Under the pieces are notes generated by a model. That model was not told the origin of the DNA. It saw nothing but the letters and a program-made list of their open reading frames with translations, and did not search any database. Positions 8,255 through 18,907 of a stretch of 28,596 bases of DNA are shown here, piece after piece. Made by a program: the position numbers and the translations under genes. Positions within the stretch are counted from its first letter, which is position 1. The number at the start of each line of letters is the position of its first letter. The DNA lies in contig DHXA01000182.1 in the NCBI GenBank assembly GCA_002413455.1, positions 1 to 28,596 of the forward strand, in the 5' to 3' direction. Source of the DNA: Rhodanobacter sp. UBA5168. Its GTDB lineage: Bacteria > Pseudomonadota > Gammaproteobacteria > Xanthomonadales > Rhodanobacteraceae.

Positions 8255-8311
8255 GTCAAACGGTAGATGGCAACAAGGGCAGAAACCCATGACTGCAAGC
8301 TGCCCGGTGGT

Positions 8312-10837
8312 TCAGAAGATGTCGTAGGCGTGCTGTTGATCTTGATCCTTCTGCTGGGCGGCCTGGCTGCGCAGCCGGTCGATGTCTTCCACCTTGAACA
8401 TCTCGTTCATGCCATTCGGATCGTCCGCGGAAGTGGGGAGCCCGTTCTGGCGATTGATCAATACCGTACTGATTCCCGGCGGCATCGGCAACGTGCTTAG
8501 TGGTTGACCCTTCAGCGTGCTGCCCATGAACTCCATCCAAATCGGCAGCGCCGCCTTGGCACCGAACTCGCCGTGGCCCAGCGATGAGTAGTCGTCGAAG
8601 CCGACCCACACCGCGGTGGAGAGGTCGCCGTTGAACCCGACGAACCAGGCATCGCGATGATCGTTGGTGGAGCCGGTCTTGCCGGCCAGATCCGCGCGAT
8701 CCAACGCGCGCGCGGCCGAACCGGTGCCGCGCAGGATCACGTCCTTCATCAACGAAGTGATGAGGTAATCGTTGCGGACCTCGATGACCTGCGGTGCGAG
8801 CACCGGCGGATGCGCGTTGTCGCCATGTACATCGGCGGGCAGCACGGCCTCACCGACACCATCGACGCTGCTCGACCCCGCGGGTGTACCGTCGGTGCTG
8901 GCCAGGTTGTTGGCGGGGGTCGGATTCATGTCGGCTGGCGGCGGTCCGGGCGGGCGCGTATCGAGCAGGCGCTCCTGACAACTGCGGCAGGCGCGTGCGG
9001 GGTTGGCCACGTATAGCGGCTTGCCGTCGCGGTCGTCGATCTCATGGATGAAGTACGGCGTGACCAGATAGCCGCCATTGGCGAACACGGCATAACCGCG
9101 AGCCATACTCATCGGCGACACCGAAGCGGTACCGAGCGCCATCGACAGGTTGGCCGGAATCGCATCGAGCGAGAAGCCGAACCGGGTGGCGTACTCACGC
9201 ATGTAGCGCACGCCGATCGCATCGAGCAGGCGTACTGAAACGAGATTTTTTGACTGCACCAGCGCTTCGCGCAAGCGCATCGGGCCGGCGAACTTGTCGT
9301 CGTCGTTGGATGGCGTCCAGATACCGTTCGGCTTCGACGGATCGGGCAGGGCCAGCGGTGCGTCGTTGATGATCGACGATGGGGTGAAGCCGCGATCGAA
9401 TGCGCCCGAATACAGGTAGGGCTTGAAGCTTGAACCAGGCTGGCGCGCCGCCGTCACCGCACGATTGAATTTGCTGCGCACGAAATTGAAACCGCCGACC
9501 AGCGCCTGGATCGCGCCGTCCTCCGGATTGATCGAGGTCAACGCCGCCTGGGCGGCGGGAATCTGCGCAAGCTGCCACTCGCCCTTGTCGTCGCGCGCAA
9601 GCCGGATGATGTCACCGCGCTTGAGCACGCTGTCGACACTCGCCGGCGCGGCGCCGACGCGATCGTCATTGATATGCGGGCGCGCCCAGCTCATGGCGGC
9701 AAGATCGAGAATCACGTTCTCATGGCTGGGCAGATAGATCGTTGCCTGCTTCGCATCGCTGGCCGTCACCAGGCCCGGCTGCAGCCCCGAGACACCGGTA
9801 TAGCTGGAGAGCAGGGCGTCGTATTCCGCCTCACCGGCGCTGGCGGGCAGGTCCTGGTGGGCTTCGGGTCCGCGCCAGCCATGCCGGTGGTCGTACTCGA
9901 TCAGGCCATCGCGCAAGGCCTCTACGGCCGCCTGCTGACGGCCGCTCTGTACCGTTGTCCTGACCACATAACCGTTGGTGAGCGCATCGTTGCCGAACCG
10001 GTCCAGCACCTGCCGGCGCACCATTTCCGCCAGGTAAGGCGCATCCACCTCGATCGGCTGCTCGTGCGGGTAGGCGTGATTGGGCTCGGCAATCGCCTGC
10101 TCGTAGACCGGCTTGGTGATGTAGTCATGCCGGAGCATCTCGCCCAGAACCCAGTTGCGCCTGGCGATCGCGCGCTTCGGGTTGTTGATCGGATTGACAG
10201 CCGATGGCAGCTGGAAGGTGGAGGCGATCAACGCGCATTCGGCCACGGTCAACTGATCCAGCGTCTTGCCGTAGTAGTACTCCGCCGCGGCGCTCACGCC
10301 GTACGAACGGTGACCCAGGAACATCTTGTTGAGATACAGCTCGAGGATCTGGTCCTTGCTCAACTCATGTTCGATGCGCAGGGCAATGAAGATTTCGGTG
10401 ATCTTGCGCGAGTAGAGTTTTTCCGGGCTCAGAAAGAAGTTGCGGGCGACCTGCTGGGTGATGGTCGAGCCACCGGAACCTTTGTCCCCGCCTGTCACGA
10501 TGACGTGCCAACCCGCGCGAGCGATGCCATGCCAGTCCACACCGGGGTGATGATAGAAATCCGCGTCTTCCGCCGACAGCACGGCGTGCTTGAGCCGATC
10601 AGGCACCTTTTCGATGTCAACCGGAATGCGCCGGGTTTCGCCGAAACTGGCGATCAACTTGCCATCTGCGCTGAGTACACGCAGCGGCACCTGCATGTGG
10701 TAATCCTTGAGATCTGCCACCGATGGCAGTCTCGGAGCTATCAGCCAGTACGCCACGCCAACCGCAATAACTGCCAGAAGCAAGCCGGAAAAGGCCAGGA
10801 GCAAAGCCCAGCGCAGCAAACGTTTGAAAATTAGCAT
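8312..10837 (-). CDS. mrcA: Penicillin-binding protein 1A, bifunctional peptidoglycan synthase
   Basis: This 841-residue class A PBP polymerises lipid II (glycosyltransferase) and cross-links peptides (transpeptidase) on the periplasmic side of the inner membrane. A signal-anchor helix spans about 8-32. The glycosyltransferase domain shows the catalytic glutamate E90 in SAEDADFYHHPGVD, GGSTITQQ (122-129) and LELYLNKMFLG (165-174). The transpeptidase has the serine motif SSFK (469-472), SKN (529-531) and KTGS (720-723). An OB-like insert lies between the domains. Residues about 625-680, between SKN and KTGS, form a proline-, alanine- and glycine-rich insert. The tail is Gln/Asp-rich. It is divergent from pilM across 252 bases, a conserved arrangement in gammaproteobacteria. 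No strong Shine-Dalgarno precedes the start. Confidence 0.96.
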   Translation of the reverse strand: MLIFKRLLRWALLLAFSGLLLAVIAVGVAYWLIAPRLPSVADLKDYHMQVPLRVLSADGKLIASFGETRRIPVDIEKVPDRLKHAVLSAEDADFYHHPGVDWHGIARAGWHVIVTGGDKGSGGSTITQQVARNFFLSPEKLYSRKITEIFIALRIEHELSKDQILELYLNKMFLGHRSYGVSAAAEYYYGKTLDQLTVAECALIASTFQLPSAVNPINNPKRAIARRNWVLGEMLRHDYITKPVYEQAIAEPNHAYPHEQPIEVDAPYLAEMVRRQVLDRFGNDALTNGYVVRTTVQSGRQQAAVEALRDGLIEYDHRHGWRGPEAHQDLPASAGEAEYDALLSSYTGVSGLQPGLVTASDAKQATIYLPSHENVILDLAAMSWARPHINDDRVGAAPASVDSVLKRGDIIRLARDDKGEWQLAQIPAAQAALTSINPEDGAIQALVGGFNFVRSKFNRAVTAARQPGSSFKPYLYSGAFDRGFTPSSIINDAPLALPDPSKPNGIWTPSNDDDKFAGPMRLREALVQSKNLVSVRLLDAIGVRYMREYATRFGFSLDAIPANLSMALGTASVSPMSMARGYAVFANGGYLVTPYFIHEIDDRDGKPLYVANPARACRSCQERLLDTRPPGPPPADMNPTPANNLASTDGTPAGSSSVDGVGEAVLPADVHGDNAHPPVLAPQVIEVRNDYLITSLMKDVILRGTGSAARALDRADLAGKTGSTNDHRDAWFVGFNGDLSTAVWVGFDDYSSLGHGEFGAKAALPIWMEFMGSTLKGQPLSTLPMPPGISTVLINRQNGLPTSADDPNGMNEMFKVEDIDRLRSQAAQQKDQDQQHAYDIF

Positions 10838-12147
<1,310 letters not shown>

Positions 12148-12148
<1 letters not shown>

Positions 12149-12894
12149 TGGCACATGTCAATCTACTTCCGTGGCGAGCCGAGCGACGCAAGCAACGCGA
12201 ACGTGAATTCTACATGCAGCTCGTCGCCGCCTTCGTGGTGGGACTGGGTGTGCTGTTGCTGTGGATATTCTGGATGGATCAGCGCATCGACAACCAGAAC
12301 GAGCGCAATGCGTATCTGCAAACCGAGATCAAGCAACTCGACGTGCGCATCGCCAAGATCAAGGACCTGGAGAAGGTGCGTGAGCATCTGCTGGCGCGCA
12401 AGCAGATCATCGAGCAGTTGCAGGCGGACCGCTCGCAGATGGTGCATCTGTTCGACGAACTGGTGAAGACGATTCCTTCCAGTGCGCGCCTGACCGGCTT
12501 GAAACAGAGTGGCCAGTCGATGTCGCTCGACGGCGTGGCGCAGTCCAACGCCAGCGTTGCCGAGTACATGCGCAACGTCGAGAGTTCGCCGTGGATGGGT
12601 CATACCGATCTGCGCAAGACCGAAAATACCCATGACGCCACCCGCATGCCGTATGTGTTCGGCCTGGATGTGACGCTGAGCCGGCCCAAGACCGACGAAA
12701 CAGATGCCGGCAAAAGCCCGTCGCAGCCGGCGGATGCCAGCTCCAGCGCTGCTCCTGCTGCCGTTCCGGCAGCGCTCGGTGCGGTTGCGAAAGCGACCAC
12801 CTCGACGCCGGTCAAGCCTGCGGTTGCCAGCACGGCTGCCGCTGGACCCAAGCCTTTGGGTGCTGCCGCTGTCACGGGAGGGACCAAGCCATGA
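12148..12894 (+). CDS. pilN: Type IV pilus inner-membrane protein PilN
   Basis: PilN is a bitopic inner-membrane protein. Its short cytoplasmic tail carries the NLLPWR motif (5-10), which binds PilM, and its periplasmic domain pairs with PilO. One transmembrane helix spans about 24-43, followed by a coiled-coil segment (about 46-95) and a ferredoxin-like periplasmic domain to about residue 180. Residues 181-248 form an Ala/Pro/Ser/Thr-rich low-complexity tail not found in the shorter PilN proteins of roughly 200 residues. The gene starts within the pilM stop and overlaps pilO by four bases (ATGA). Confidence 0.95.
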
Positions 12895-13535
12895 AGTTCC
12901 TCGACGATATCCGCAATCTCGATCGCAACAACGTCGGTGGCTGGCCGCAATCGGTCAAGGTGTTCTTCACCGTGCTGCTGTGTGCTTTCGTCCTGTTGAT
13001 CGGCTGGTATTTCTTCGTCGGCGACCAGCAGGACAGCCTGCAGACGCTGGCCGACAAGGAAAATCAGCTCAAGCAGGAATTCGCGACCAAACAGGCCAAG
13101 TCGGTCAATCTGGAAGCCTTGCAACAGCAACTCGACGAGATGCAGGACATGCTGCGCCAGTTGTTGCGCCAGCTACCCAGCAAGACCGAGATGCCCGAGT
13201 TGCTGATCGACATTTCACAGACCGCGCAATCCGCTGGTCTGGAGAGCGATCTGTTCCAGCCCGGCCCGGAAACACCGAAGGATTTCTACGCAGAACGACC
13301 GATCACGTTGCGCATGACCGGTACCTATCACCAGTTCGGCACGTTCATCAGCGGTGTGGCCTCGCTGCCTCGAGTGGTGATCCTCACCCTGCATGATGTC
13401 TCGCTGACCCCGAAAACGCCGGGCAAGGATGGCGCCGCAGGCGGCCAGCTCGTTTTGCAGGGCACGGTGAAAACCTATCGTTATCTGGATGACGAAGAGA
13501 GCGCCGCCGCAAGCAAGGCGGGGGGTGCGAAATGA
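12891..13535 (+). CDS. pilO: Type IV pilus inner-membrane protein PilO
   Basis: PilO is the partner of PilN in the inner-membrane alignment subcomplex, which links the motor to the secretin through PilP. The 214 residues comprise a short cytoplasmic N-terminus, one transmembrane helix (about 22-42), a coiled coil (about 46-85) and a periplasmic ferredoxin-like domain. The conserved segment QLPSKTEMPELLIDISQ is visible (about 95-111), then GTYHQFGTFISGVASLPRVV (about 144-163). Four-base ATGA overlaps with pilN upstream and pilP downstream indicate tight coupling and equimolar production. Confidence 0.95.
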   Translation: MKFLDDIRNLDRNNVGGWPQSVKVFFTVLLCAFVLLIGWYFFVGDQQDSLQTLADKENQLKQEFATKQAKSVNLEALQQQLDEMQDMLRQLLRQLPSKTEMPELLIDISQTAQSAGLESDLFQPGPETPKDFYAERPITLRMTGTYHQFGTFISGVASLPRVVILTLHDVSLTPKTPGKDGAAGGQLVLQGTVKTYRYLDDEESAAASKAGGAK

Positions 13536-14074
13536 TGAACAAATTCGCCATCAAACCCACCCATGCGGCGCGGCTCCTGCTGATGCTCGGTGCCGTGCTG
13601 GTACTCGGCGGCTGCACGCGTGGCATGTCCGACCTGCGCGACTGGGTGGCGCAGGAGAAAGCCAAGAAGGGTGCACCGATCCAGCCGTTGCCGGTGATCA
13701 AGACGTTCGAGACGTTCAAGTACGACGATCAGGATCGGCGCGATCCGTTCAGCCCTAGTACGGCCGAACTGCAAACCAATGCCGCCACCAGCGGCCCGCG
13801 TCCGGATGCAAACCGCGCCAAACAGCCACTGGAGATGTTCGCGCTGGACAGTCTCAAGATGGTCGGCACGGTCGGCGTCGGAGCGAGCATGGAAGTGTTG
13901 ATCAAGGATCCGGGTGGTGTGATCCATCGCGTCCATGCCAACGAATACATGGGTCAGAATTACGGGCATATCACCGCGATCAGTGAGGACCATATTGACC
14001 TGGTCGAGCTGGTATCCAACGGTAATGGTGGCTGGATGGAACGTCCGGCCAGCATCGCGCTTGACGCGAAATAG
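13532..14074 (+). CDS. pilP: Type IV pilus inner-membrane lipoprotein PilP
   Basis: PilP is a lipoprotein that connects the PilN/PilO heterodimer to the periplasmic domains of the secretin PilQ. The 180-residue precursor has a hydrophobic signal (about 12-27) ending in a lipobox L-G-G-C, with C28 the predicted lipidated residue. The conserved FETFKYDDQDRRDPF segment follows (about 56-70), and the C-terminal beta domain includes LDSLKMVGTVG and VHRVHANEYMGQNYG-like sequence. The ATG at 13532 overlaps the pilO stop; a second ATG three bases later is equally possible. Confidence 0.95.
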   Translation: MMNKFAIKPTHAARLLLMLGAVLVLGGCTRGMSDLRDWVAQEKAKKGAPIQPLPVIKTFETFKYDDQDRRDPFSPSTAELQTNAATSGPRPDANRAKQPLEMFALDSLKMVGTVGVGASMEVLIKDPGGVIHRVHANEYMGQNYGHITAISEDHIDLVELVSNGNGGWMERPASIALDAK

Positions 14075-14093
14075 GTAGACAGGGGCTGATGCA

Positions 14094-16271
14094 ATGACCA
14101 ACCAAATCCAATCCTTCCGGGGCCGTGTCATGCGCCATGCGAGCCGTTACATATTGATGGGCCTGCTGATCGCCGGCGCCACCTGGGCCAGCACGGCGAT
14201 GGCAGCCGACACCACGCTGAAGAACATCAGCTACGACGCGCTGCCTGGCGGCAGCGTCGAGCTGCACATGGACTTCGGTAGTGGCCCGGTACCACAGCCC
14301 AAGATATTCACAACGGGCAATCCGCCGCGCATTGCGGTCGATTTTGCCGACACCGACAATGCGGCTCCGCGTCACCTGGACATCGGCAAAGGCTCGACTT
14401 CCGGGGTATCCGCGGTGGCTGCCGGCGGTCGCACACGCGTTGTCATCGAGTTGATGCGCGAGTCGAGCTACCGCACGCGGGTCGAAGGTCACAGCCTGGT
14501 GCTCACGGTCAACAACGGCAGCACGGACCAGTCCGTGACCACCGCCTCTACCATCGACCCGACCAAGGCGCTGCCATCGTCCTCGAATGGCCCGGCGATC
14601 TCCAATATCGATTTTCGCCGCGGCCCGAACGGCGAAGGCCGCGTGCTGATCAGCTTCAACGGCAGCGGCGCGAATGCCGAGATGACCCGCCAGGGCGACA
14701 AAGTGCTGGTCACTATCGATCATGCCAACCTGCCGGCCAACCTTGCCCAGCGTCTGGATACGCTGGACTTCGCCACGCCGGTGCAGTCCATCGTCACCCG
14801 CTCCGGTGTCGGCGGTGGTGCCCGCTTGGAAATCGCCGTCAAAGGCAATGTCGACACCTCGGCCTACCAGACCGCAGACCAGTACGTAGTGGAAGTGGCG
14901 CCGAAGAAAGCCGCAGCCAAGGATGACAAGCTGGCCAAGCTGGGCAAGGAGCCTAGCTACAATGGCAAGCGCGTCACCTTCAATTTCCAGGACATCCCGG
15001 TGCGCTCGGCACTGCAGCTGATTGCTGACATCTCCGGCCTCAATCTCGTTGCCTCGGATAGCGTCGGCGGCAGTGTCACGCTGCGCCTGGTCAACGTGCC
15101 GTGGGATCAGGCACTGGACGTGATCCTGCGCGCCAAGAGCCTCGACATGCGTCGCAACGGCAATGTGGTATGGGTTGCCCCGCAGGCGGAACTGGCCAAG
15201 TACGAGCAGGACCTTGCCGACGCCAAACTGAAGGCGCTGGACACCGCCGAACTGGTCACCGACTACGTGCCGATCAGCTATGGCAAGGCGGCGGACATCG
15301 CCAAGTTGCTGACCAGCGGCAGCATGCAAGGTGGTGGTGGTGGTGGCGGTGGTGCCAACACCCAGCGCGGCTTCCTGTCGCCGCGTGGCAGCGTGTCGTT
15401 CGACGAGCGAACCAATACCCTTCTCCTCAACGACACGCCGGAAAAGATCAAGCAGCTGCGTGACTTGATCGCGGTGCTGGACAAGCCGGTGCAGCAGGTG
15501 CTGATCGAGTCGCGGATCGTGGTTGCCACGGACGATTTCACCCGTGAGCTGGGTGCCAAGTTTGGCATCTCTGGCAAGCACTACACCCAGAATGACGACG
15601 GCGACCACAATCTCATTTCCGTTGGTGGGCACGACCTGGGCAACGGCACCGCAGGCGGCGGTCTGAATGTGAGTTTGCCAGCGGGTACGCCGACTGGAAG
15701 CTTCGGCCTGGCGATCCTCGGCGCCAACTACGCGATCGATCTGGAACTCTCCGCCGCGCAGACTGAAGGGCGGGGCGAAGTGATCTCCAGCCCGCGTGTG
15801 ATTACCGCCAACCAGCAAGAGGCAGTCATCCGCCAGGGTCAGGAAATCGGCTACGTCACGTTCCAGAACAGCGCCGGCAGCGGCGCCGGCAGCGGCACCG
15901 CCACGGTGCAGTTCAAGGATGCCGTGCTGGAATTGAAGGTGACTCCGACGATCACCGCCGACAACCGTGTCTACCTGATGATCAACGTCAAGAAGGATGC
16001 GCTGGCCGGTTACGTGGACGCTCCGGGAAGCGGCAAGATCCCAACCATCGACACCCGCGAGATCAACACCTCGGTGCTGGTGGACAACGGGCAGACCGTG
16101 GTGCTGGGCGGCATCTACGAGGTCAACAAGTCCAACACGATCTCCAAGGTGCCCGGCTTGGGCGACATCCCCGGCATCGGCGTGCTGTTCCGCAATACCT
16201 CGCGGACGAACACCAAGGCTGAACTGCTGATCTTCGTGACGCCTCGCATCCTCAGTGACACATTGCAGTAG
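14094..16271 (+). CDS. pilQ: Type IV pilus secretin PilQ
   Basis: PilQ forms the outer-membrane multimeric gate through which the pilus leaves the cell. The 725-residue precursor has a signal peptide with likely cleavage after TAMA (about residue 37). Domains in order are two AMIN domains that bind peptidoglycan (about 40-140 and 168-268), the secretin/TonB short N-terminal domain (about 293-365), a secretin N1-type domain (about 386-465), then the secretin barrel with VISSPRVITANQQEAVI and the terminal AELLIFVTPRIL. Eight consecutive glycines (413-420) sit in a loop of the N1-type domain, encoded by a GGT repeat. It follows pilP by 19 bases with AGGGG upstream, and a terminator lies just after it, marking the operon end. 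Confidence 0.97.
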   Translation: MTNQIQSFRGRVMRHASRYILMGLLIAGATWASTAMAADTTLKNISYDALPGGSVELHMDFGSGPVPQPKIFTTGNPPRIAVDFADTDNAAPRHLDIGKGSTSGVSAVAAGGRTRVVIELMRESSYRTRVEGHSLVLTVNNGSTDQSVTTASTIDPTKALPSSSNGPAISNIDFRRGPNGEGRVLISFNGSGANAEMTRQGDKVLVTIDHANLPANLAQRLDTLDFATPVQSIVTRSGVGGGARLEIAVKGNVDTSAYQTADQYVVEVAPKKAAAKDDKLAKLGKEPSYNGKRVTFNFQDIPVRSALQLIADISGLNLVASDSVGGSVTLRLVNVPWDQALDVILRAKSLDMRRNGNVVWVAPQAELAKYEQDLADAKLKALDTAELVTDYVPISYGKAADIAKLLTSGSMQGGGGGGGGANTQRGFLSPRGSVSFDERTNTLLLNDTPEKIKQLRDLIAVLDKPVQQVLIESRIVVATDDFTRELGAKFGISGKHYTQNDDGDHNLISVGGHDLGNGTAGGGLNVSLPAGTPTGSFGLAILGANYAIDLELSAAQTEGRGEVISSPRVITANQQEAVIRQGQEIGYVTFQNSAGSGAGSGTATVQFKDAVLELKVTPTITADNRVYLMINVKKDALAGYVDAPGSGKIPTIDTREINTSVLVDNGQTVVLGGIYEVNKSNTISKVPGLGDIPGIGVLFRNTSRTNTKAELLIFVTPRILSDTLQ
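15330..15353 (+). repeat. GGT/GGC trinucleotide tract in pilQ
   Basis: Eight consecutive glycine codons, seven GGT and one GGC, encode the polyglycine loop of PilQ residues 413-420. Such in-frame triplet tracts can change length by slippage without frameshift. Confidence 0.85.
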
Positions 16272-16287
16272 GGTTCGCAACCCAGCC

Positions 16288-16321
16288 AAAAAAGAGGCGG
16301 CCTCGGCCGCCTCTTTTTTTT
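16288..16321 (+). terminator. Rho-independent terminator after pilQ
   Basis: GAGGCGGCC (16294-16302) faces GGCCGCCTC (16305-16313) with six A before and eight T after (16314-16321). It separates the pil operon from moxR. The 128 bases from here to moxR contain no clear consensus promoter. Confidence 0.92.
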
Positions 16322-16449
16322 GGCTCACGCGGCACGCGCGCCGGATTAAACTTCCGGCGCCGTTTATGGTCTGTAGCACGCTGCCTGACCCGTCGACGCT
16401 TCATCGCGCGGCCAGAGCGACCTATGCCACGTCGAGAACGGAACCGATC

Positions 16450-17445
16450 ATGGATATGCCAGAAACTCCATCGCTGAGCGGCCTGCAGCGCTCCTTTGCG
16501 CGACTGCGCGACGATCTGCAACGCTGCATCATCGGCCAGCCCCACCTGATTGACTGTCTGCTGGTGGCGTTGCTGGCCGACGGCCACCTGCTGGTGGAGG
16601 GTGCGCCTGGGTTGGCGAAGACTACGGCGGTGAAGGCGTTGGCTGCGCGTATCGAGGCGGATTTCCATCGGGTGCAGTTCACTCCGGATCTGCTGCCGGC
16701 AGACCTCACCGGTACCGATGTGTTTCGTCCGCAGTCCGGCAGCTTTGAATTCGAGCGTGGCCCGCTGTTCCACAACATCGTGCTGGCCGACGAGATCAAT
16801 CGCGCACCGGCCAAGGTGCAGTCGGCATTGCTGGAGGCCATGGCCGAGCAGCAGATCACCGTTGGTCGCAGCACGTGGCAATTGCCCGAGCTGTTCATGG
16901 TGATGGCGACGCAAAATCCCATCGAGCAGGAAGGCACGTTCACCTTGCCCGAAGCCCAGCTGGACCGCTTCCTGATGCATGTGACGATTGGATATCCGGA
17001 CGCGGTCGCCGAACTGGCGATCCTCAAGCTGGCCCGCGAGCAGGCCAGTCGCCGCGCGCATCCGGTGGCCACGTCGCCAGCATTGCTGAGCCAGGCGGAT
17101 GTATTCGCTGCGCGCGATGCCGCCATGGCGGTGCACATGGCGCCGGCACTGGAGGAGTACCTGACCCAGCTGGTGCTGGCCACCCGCGATGCCAGTCACT
17201 ACGGTGCGGAACTGAAGCGCTGGATCGCGTGGGGCGGCAGTCCGCGTGCCACCATAGCGCTGGATCGCTGCTCGCGCGCGAAAGCGTGGCTGGCCGGACG
17301 CGATTATGTTTTGCCCGAGGACGTGCATGGGATTGCCCACGAAGTGCTGCGTCATCGAGTGCTGCTTAGCTATGAGGCAGAAGCCGAAGGCGTGCGGCCG
17401 GATCGGGTGATCGATCGCCTGCTGGATCTCGTGCCGCTGCCGTGA
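16450..17445 (+). CDS. MoxR family AAA+ ATPase
   Basis: This 331-residue MoxR-type AAA+ ATPase is thought to act as a chaperone working with VWA-domain proteins encoded beside it. Walker A is GAPGLAKT (51-58), Walker B is VLADEINRAP (111-120), sensor 1 lies in VMATQNPIEQEGT (151-163), and the conserved LPEAQLDRF (166-174) follows. The C-terminal helical lid extends to residue 331. The ATG at 16450 gives the normal length; an in-frame extension upstream passes through the pilQ terminator and is excluded. It is the first gene of a six-gene run in which every junction overlaps, the classic moxR-DUF58-bat arrangement. Confidence 0.94.
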   Translation: MDMPETPSLSGLQRSFARLRDDLQRCIIGQPHLIDCLLVALLADGHLLVEGAPGLAKTTAVKALAARIEADFHRVQFTPDLLPADLTGTDVFRPQSGSFEFERGPLFHNIVLADEINRAPAKVQSALLEAMAEQQITVGRSTWQLPELFMVMATQNPIEQEGTFTLPEAQLDRFLMHVTIGYPDAVAELAILKLAREQASRRAHPVATSPALLSQADVFAARDAAMAVHMAPALEEYLTQLVLATRDASHYGAELKRWIAWGGSPRATIALDRCSRAKAWLAGRDYVLPEDVHGIAHEVLRHRVLLSYEAEAEGVRPDRVIDRLLDLVPLP

Positions 17446-18377
17446 GTGTCACCTTGCCACATCGAGCGGATGGCGATGGCTGCAGCCGGGTTTCGCTGGC
17501 CGAACTGATCGCATTGCGAGAACGGATTGGTCGCGTGCGCGTGGCCCCGCAGCTGAGCCGCGCGGCGCGCAGCGGCCAGCAGTCCAGCCGTCTATACGGC
17601 CGCGGCATGGACTACGCCGAGTCACGCATCTATCAGGCTGGCGATGACGTACGCCGGCTCGACTGGCGTCTCACCGCACGCAGCGGAAAGCTGCACACCA
17701 AGTTGTTCCAGGAGGATCGCGAAGGCTGTTTGTTGATCCTGCTGGATACCCACGCCAGCATGCGCTTCGGTACGCGAGTAAGGTTCAAGTCGGTGCAGGC
17801 TGCGCGCTCGGCGGCCGTAGCCGCGTGGTATGCGGTGCGTGCCGGAGAGAGGGTCGGAGTGATGGCGTTCGGCCACGCCGAGCAGCTGTTGCGTCCGCAA
17901 GCAGGTGCGCGCGGTGCGCTTGCGGTCTGCGGCGCCGTGGCCTCGTGGGACGCGCAGACCGCATCCGGCAAGGTCGAACCATTGTCCGATGCACTGACGC
18001 GCGCCAGCCGCGTGCTGCATGGCGCCAGTCGCGTCTTGCTGATCAGTGATGGTTTCAGTTGCGACACGCTGGCCCGCCAGCGTCTGCTTGATGTGACACG
18101 TCACGCCGGGGTCAGCGTACTGGTGATTGCCGATGCGCTGGAGCTGTCGCTGGCACCGCCAGGACGCTATCCGCTGGAACATGCTGGCCAGCGCAGCGAG
18201 GTGCTGTTGCAATCCGAGCGCCAGCGGCGCGAGTTCCAGCGCGCGCTGGGGGCGGGCCCGGCGCGGCTCGGTGAATTGGCGAAGTCACTCAGTCTGCGCT
18301 GCACCAGCATCGATACCACCGCCGATCCGCGCGATGCCGTTACCGCTCTGTTCGGCGGGGCGAGGCCACGTCGATGA
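17442..18377 (+). CDS. DUF58 domain protein
   Basis: This 311-residue protein carries the DUF58 signature YGRGMDYAESRIYQAGDDVR followed by RLDWRLTARSGKLHTKLFQEDRE (about residues 50-92). Downstream is a VWA-like fold with LLILLDTHASM, where the family normally reads DxSxSM. The MIDAS-like residues are therefore only partly kept, as is usual in DUF58. There is no obvious transmembrane helix. The start is GTG within the moxR stop (GTGA overlap), so translation is coupled. DUF58 proteins are almost always encoded beside MoxR, and a physical or chaperone-client link is inferred from that. Its stop overlaps the next start by four bases. Confidence 0.9.
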   Translation: MSVTLPHRADGDGCSRVSLAELIALRERIGRVRVAPQLSRAARSGQQSSRLYGRGMDYAESRIYQAGDDVRRLDWRLTARSGKLHTKLFQEDREGCLLILLDTHASMRFGTRVRFKSVQAARSAAVAAWYAVRAGERVGVMAFGHAEQLLRPQAGARGALAVCGAVASWDAQTASGKVEPLSDALTRASRVLHGASRVLLISDGFSCDTLARQRLLDVTRHAGVSVLVIADALELSLAPPGRYPLEHAGQRSEVLLQSERQRREFQRALGAGPARLGELAKSLSLRCTSIDTTADPRDAVTALFGGARPRR

Positions 18378-18907
18378 TGGTGCCTCCCGTCCAACCCGCA
18401 ATCGCCTCGTCGTCCGGCCCAAGCCTGCGCGATATTCATCTACCGCCCGCCCCGGCTTGGTGGCCGCCGGCCCCAGGCTGGTGGATGCTCGCTGCGCTGG
18501 TATTGCTGGCGTTGCTGGCCAGTGCATGGCGGTGGCGGCGATATCGACGCACGCTGCGTCAGCGGCAACAAATCTTGCTCGAACTTGATCAGCTCGTGCT
18601 GCAGCATCAGCGGGACGGCGATGCCACAGCACTGGCAAGTGGATTGCATCAGCTATTGCGTCGAGTCGCGCGGCGGCATGACGCGCTGGCCACGACGCAG
18701 CGCGGCGATGCATGGCGACAGACCCTGGCGCGGATGCCGGTCGATGCAATCGCACTGGAAATCCTGCTGGCGCTGGATCAGCAGCTCTATCGTCCGCATG
18801 CTTCATTCGACCACGCGGCCGCCGTCACGGCCGTGCGGAAATGGTTGCGATGGGCCCTGAAACCGGCGACGTGGAAGCGGACAACCGTGGTGCACGCCGA
18901 TGCCTGA
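18374..18907 (+). CDS. DUF4381 domain membrane protein
   Basis: This 177-residue protein has a proline- and tryptophan-rich N-terminus (LPPAPAWWPPAPGWW, about 23-37) leading into one transmembrane helix (about 36-52). A basic stretch WRWRRYRRTLRQRQQ follows, then a cytoplasmic helical domain. The layout and the position between DUF58 and the first VWA protein match DUF4381, a small membrane component of MoxR/Bat clusters with no established biochemical role. It overlaps DUF58 by four bases (ATGA) and the VWA gene by eight bases. A second ATG at 18377 is an alternative start. Confidence 0.85.
   Translation: MMVPPVQPAIASSSGPSLRDIHLPPAPAWWPPAPGWWMLAALVLLALLASAWRWRRYRRTLRQRQQILLELDQLVLQHQRDGDATALASGLHQLLRRVARRHDALATTQRGDAWRQTLARMPVDAIALEILLALDQQLYRPHASFDHAAAVTAVRKWLRWALKPATWKRTTVVHADA

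Noticed and set aside
8277..8305. Terminator between mrcA and the downstream minus-strand gene
   Set aside because: GGGCAG/CTGCCC form only a 6-bp stem with a long loop and no T-run on the minus strand.
9674..10834. 386-codon open frame on the plus strand opposite mrcA
   Set aside because: It mirrors the glycosyltransferase part of PBP1A in antisense and has no independent ribosome site or domain.
13980..16379. 799-codon open frame on the minus strand opposite pilQ
   Set aside because: It covers the whole of pilQ and its terminator, shows no domain, and has a shadow-frame composition.
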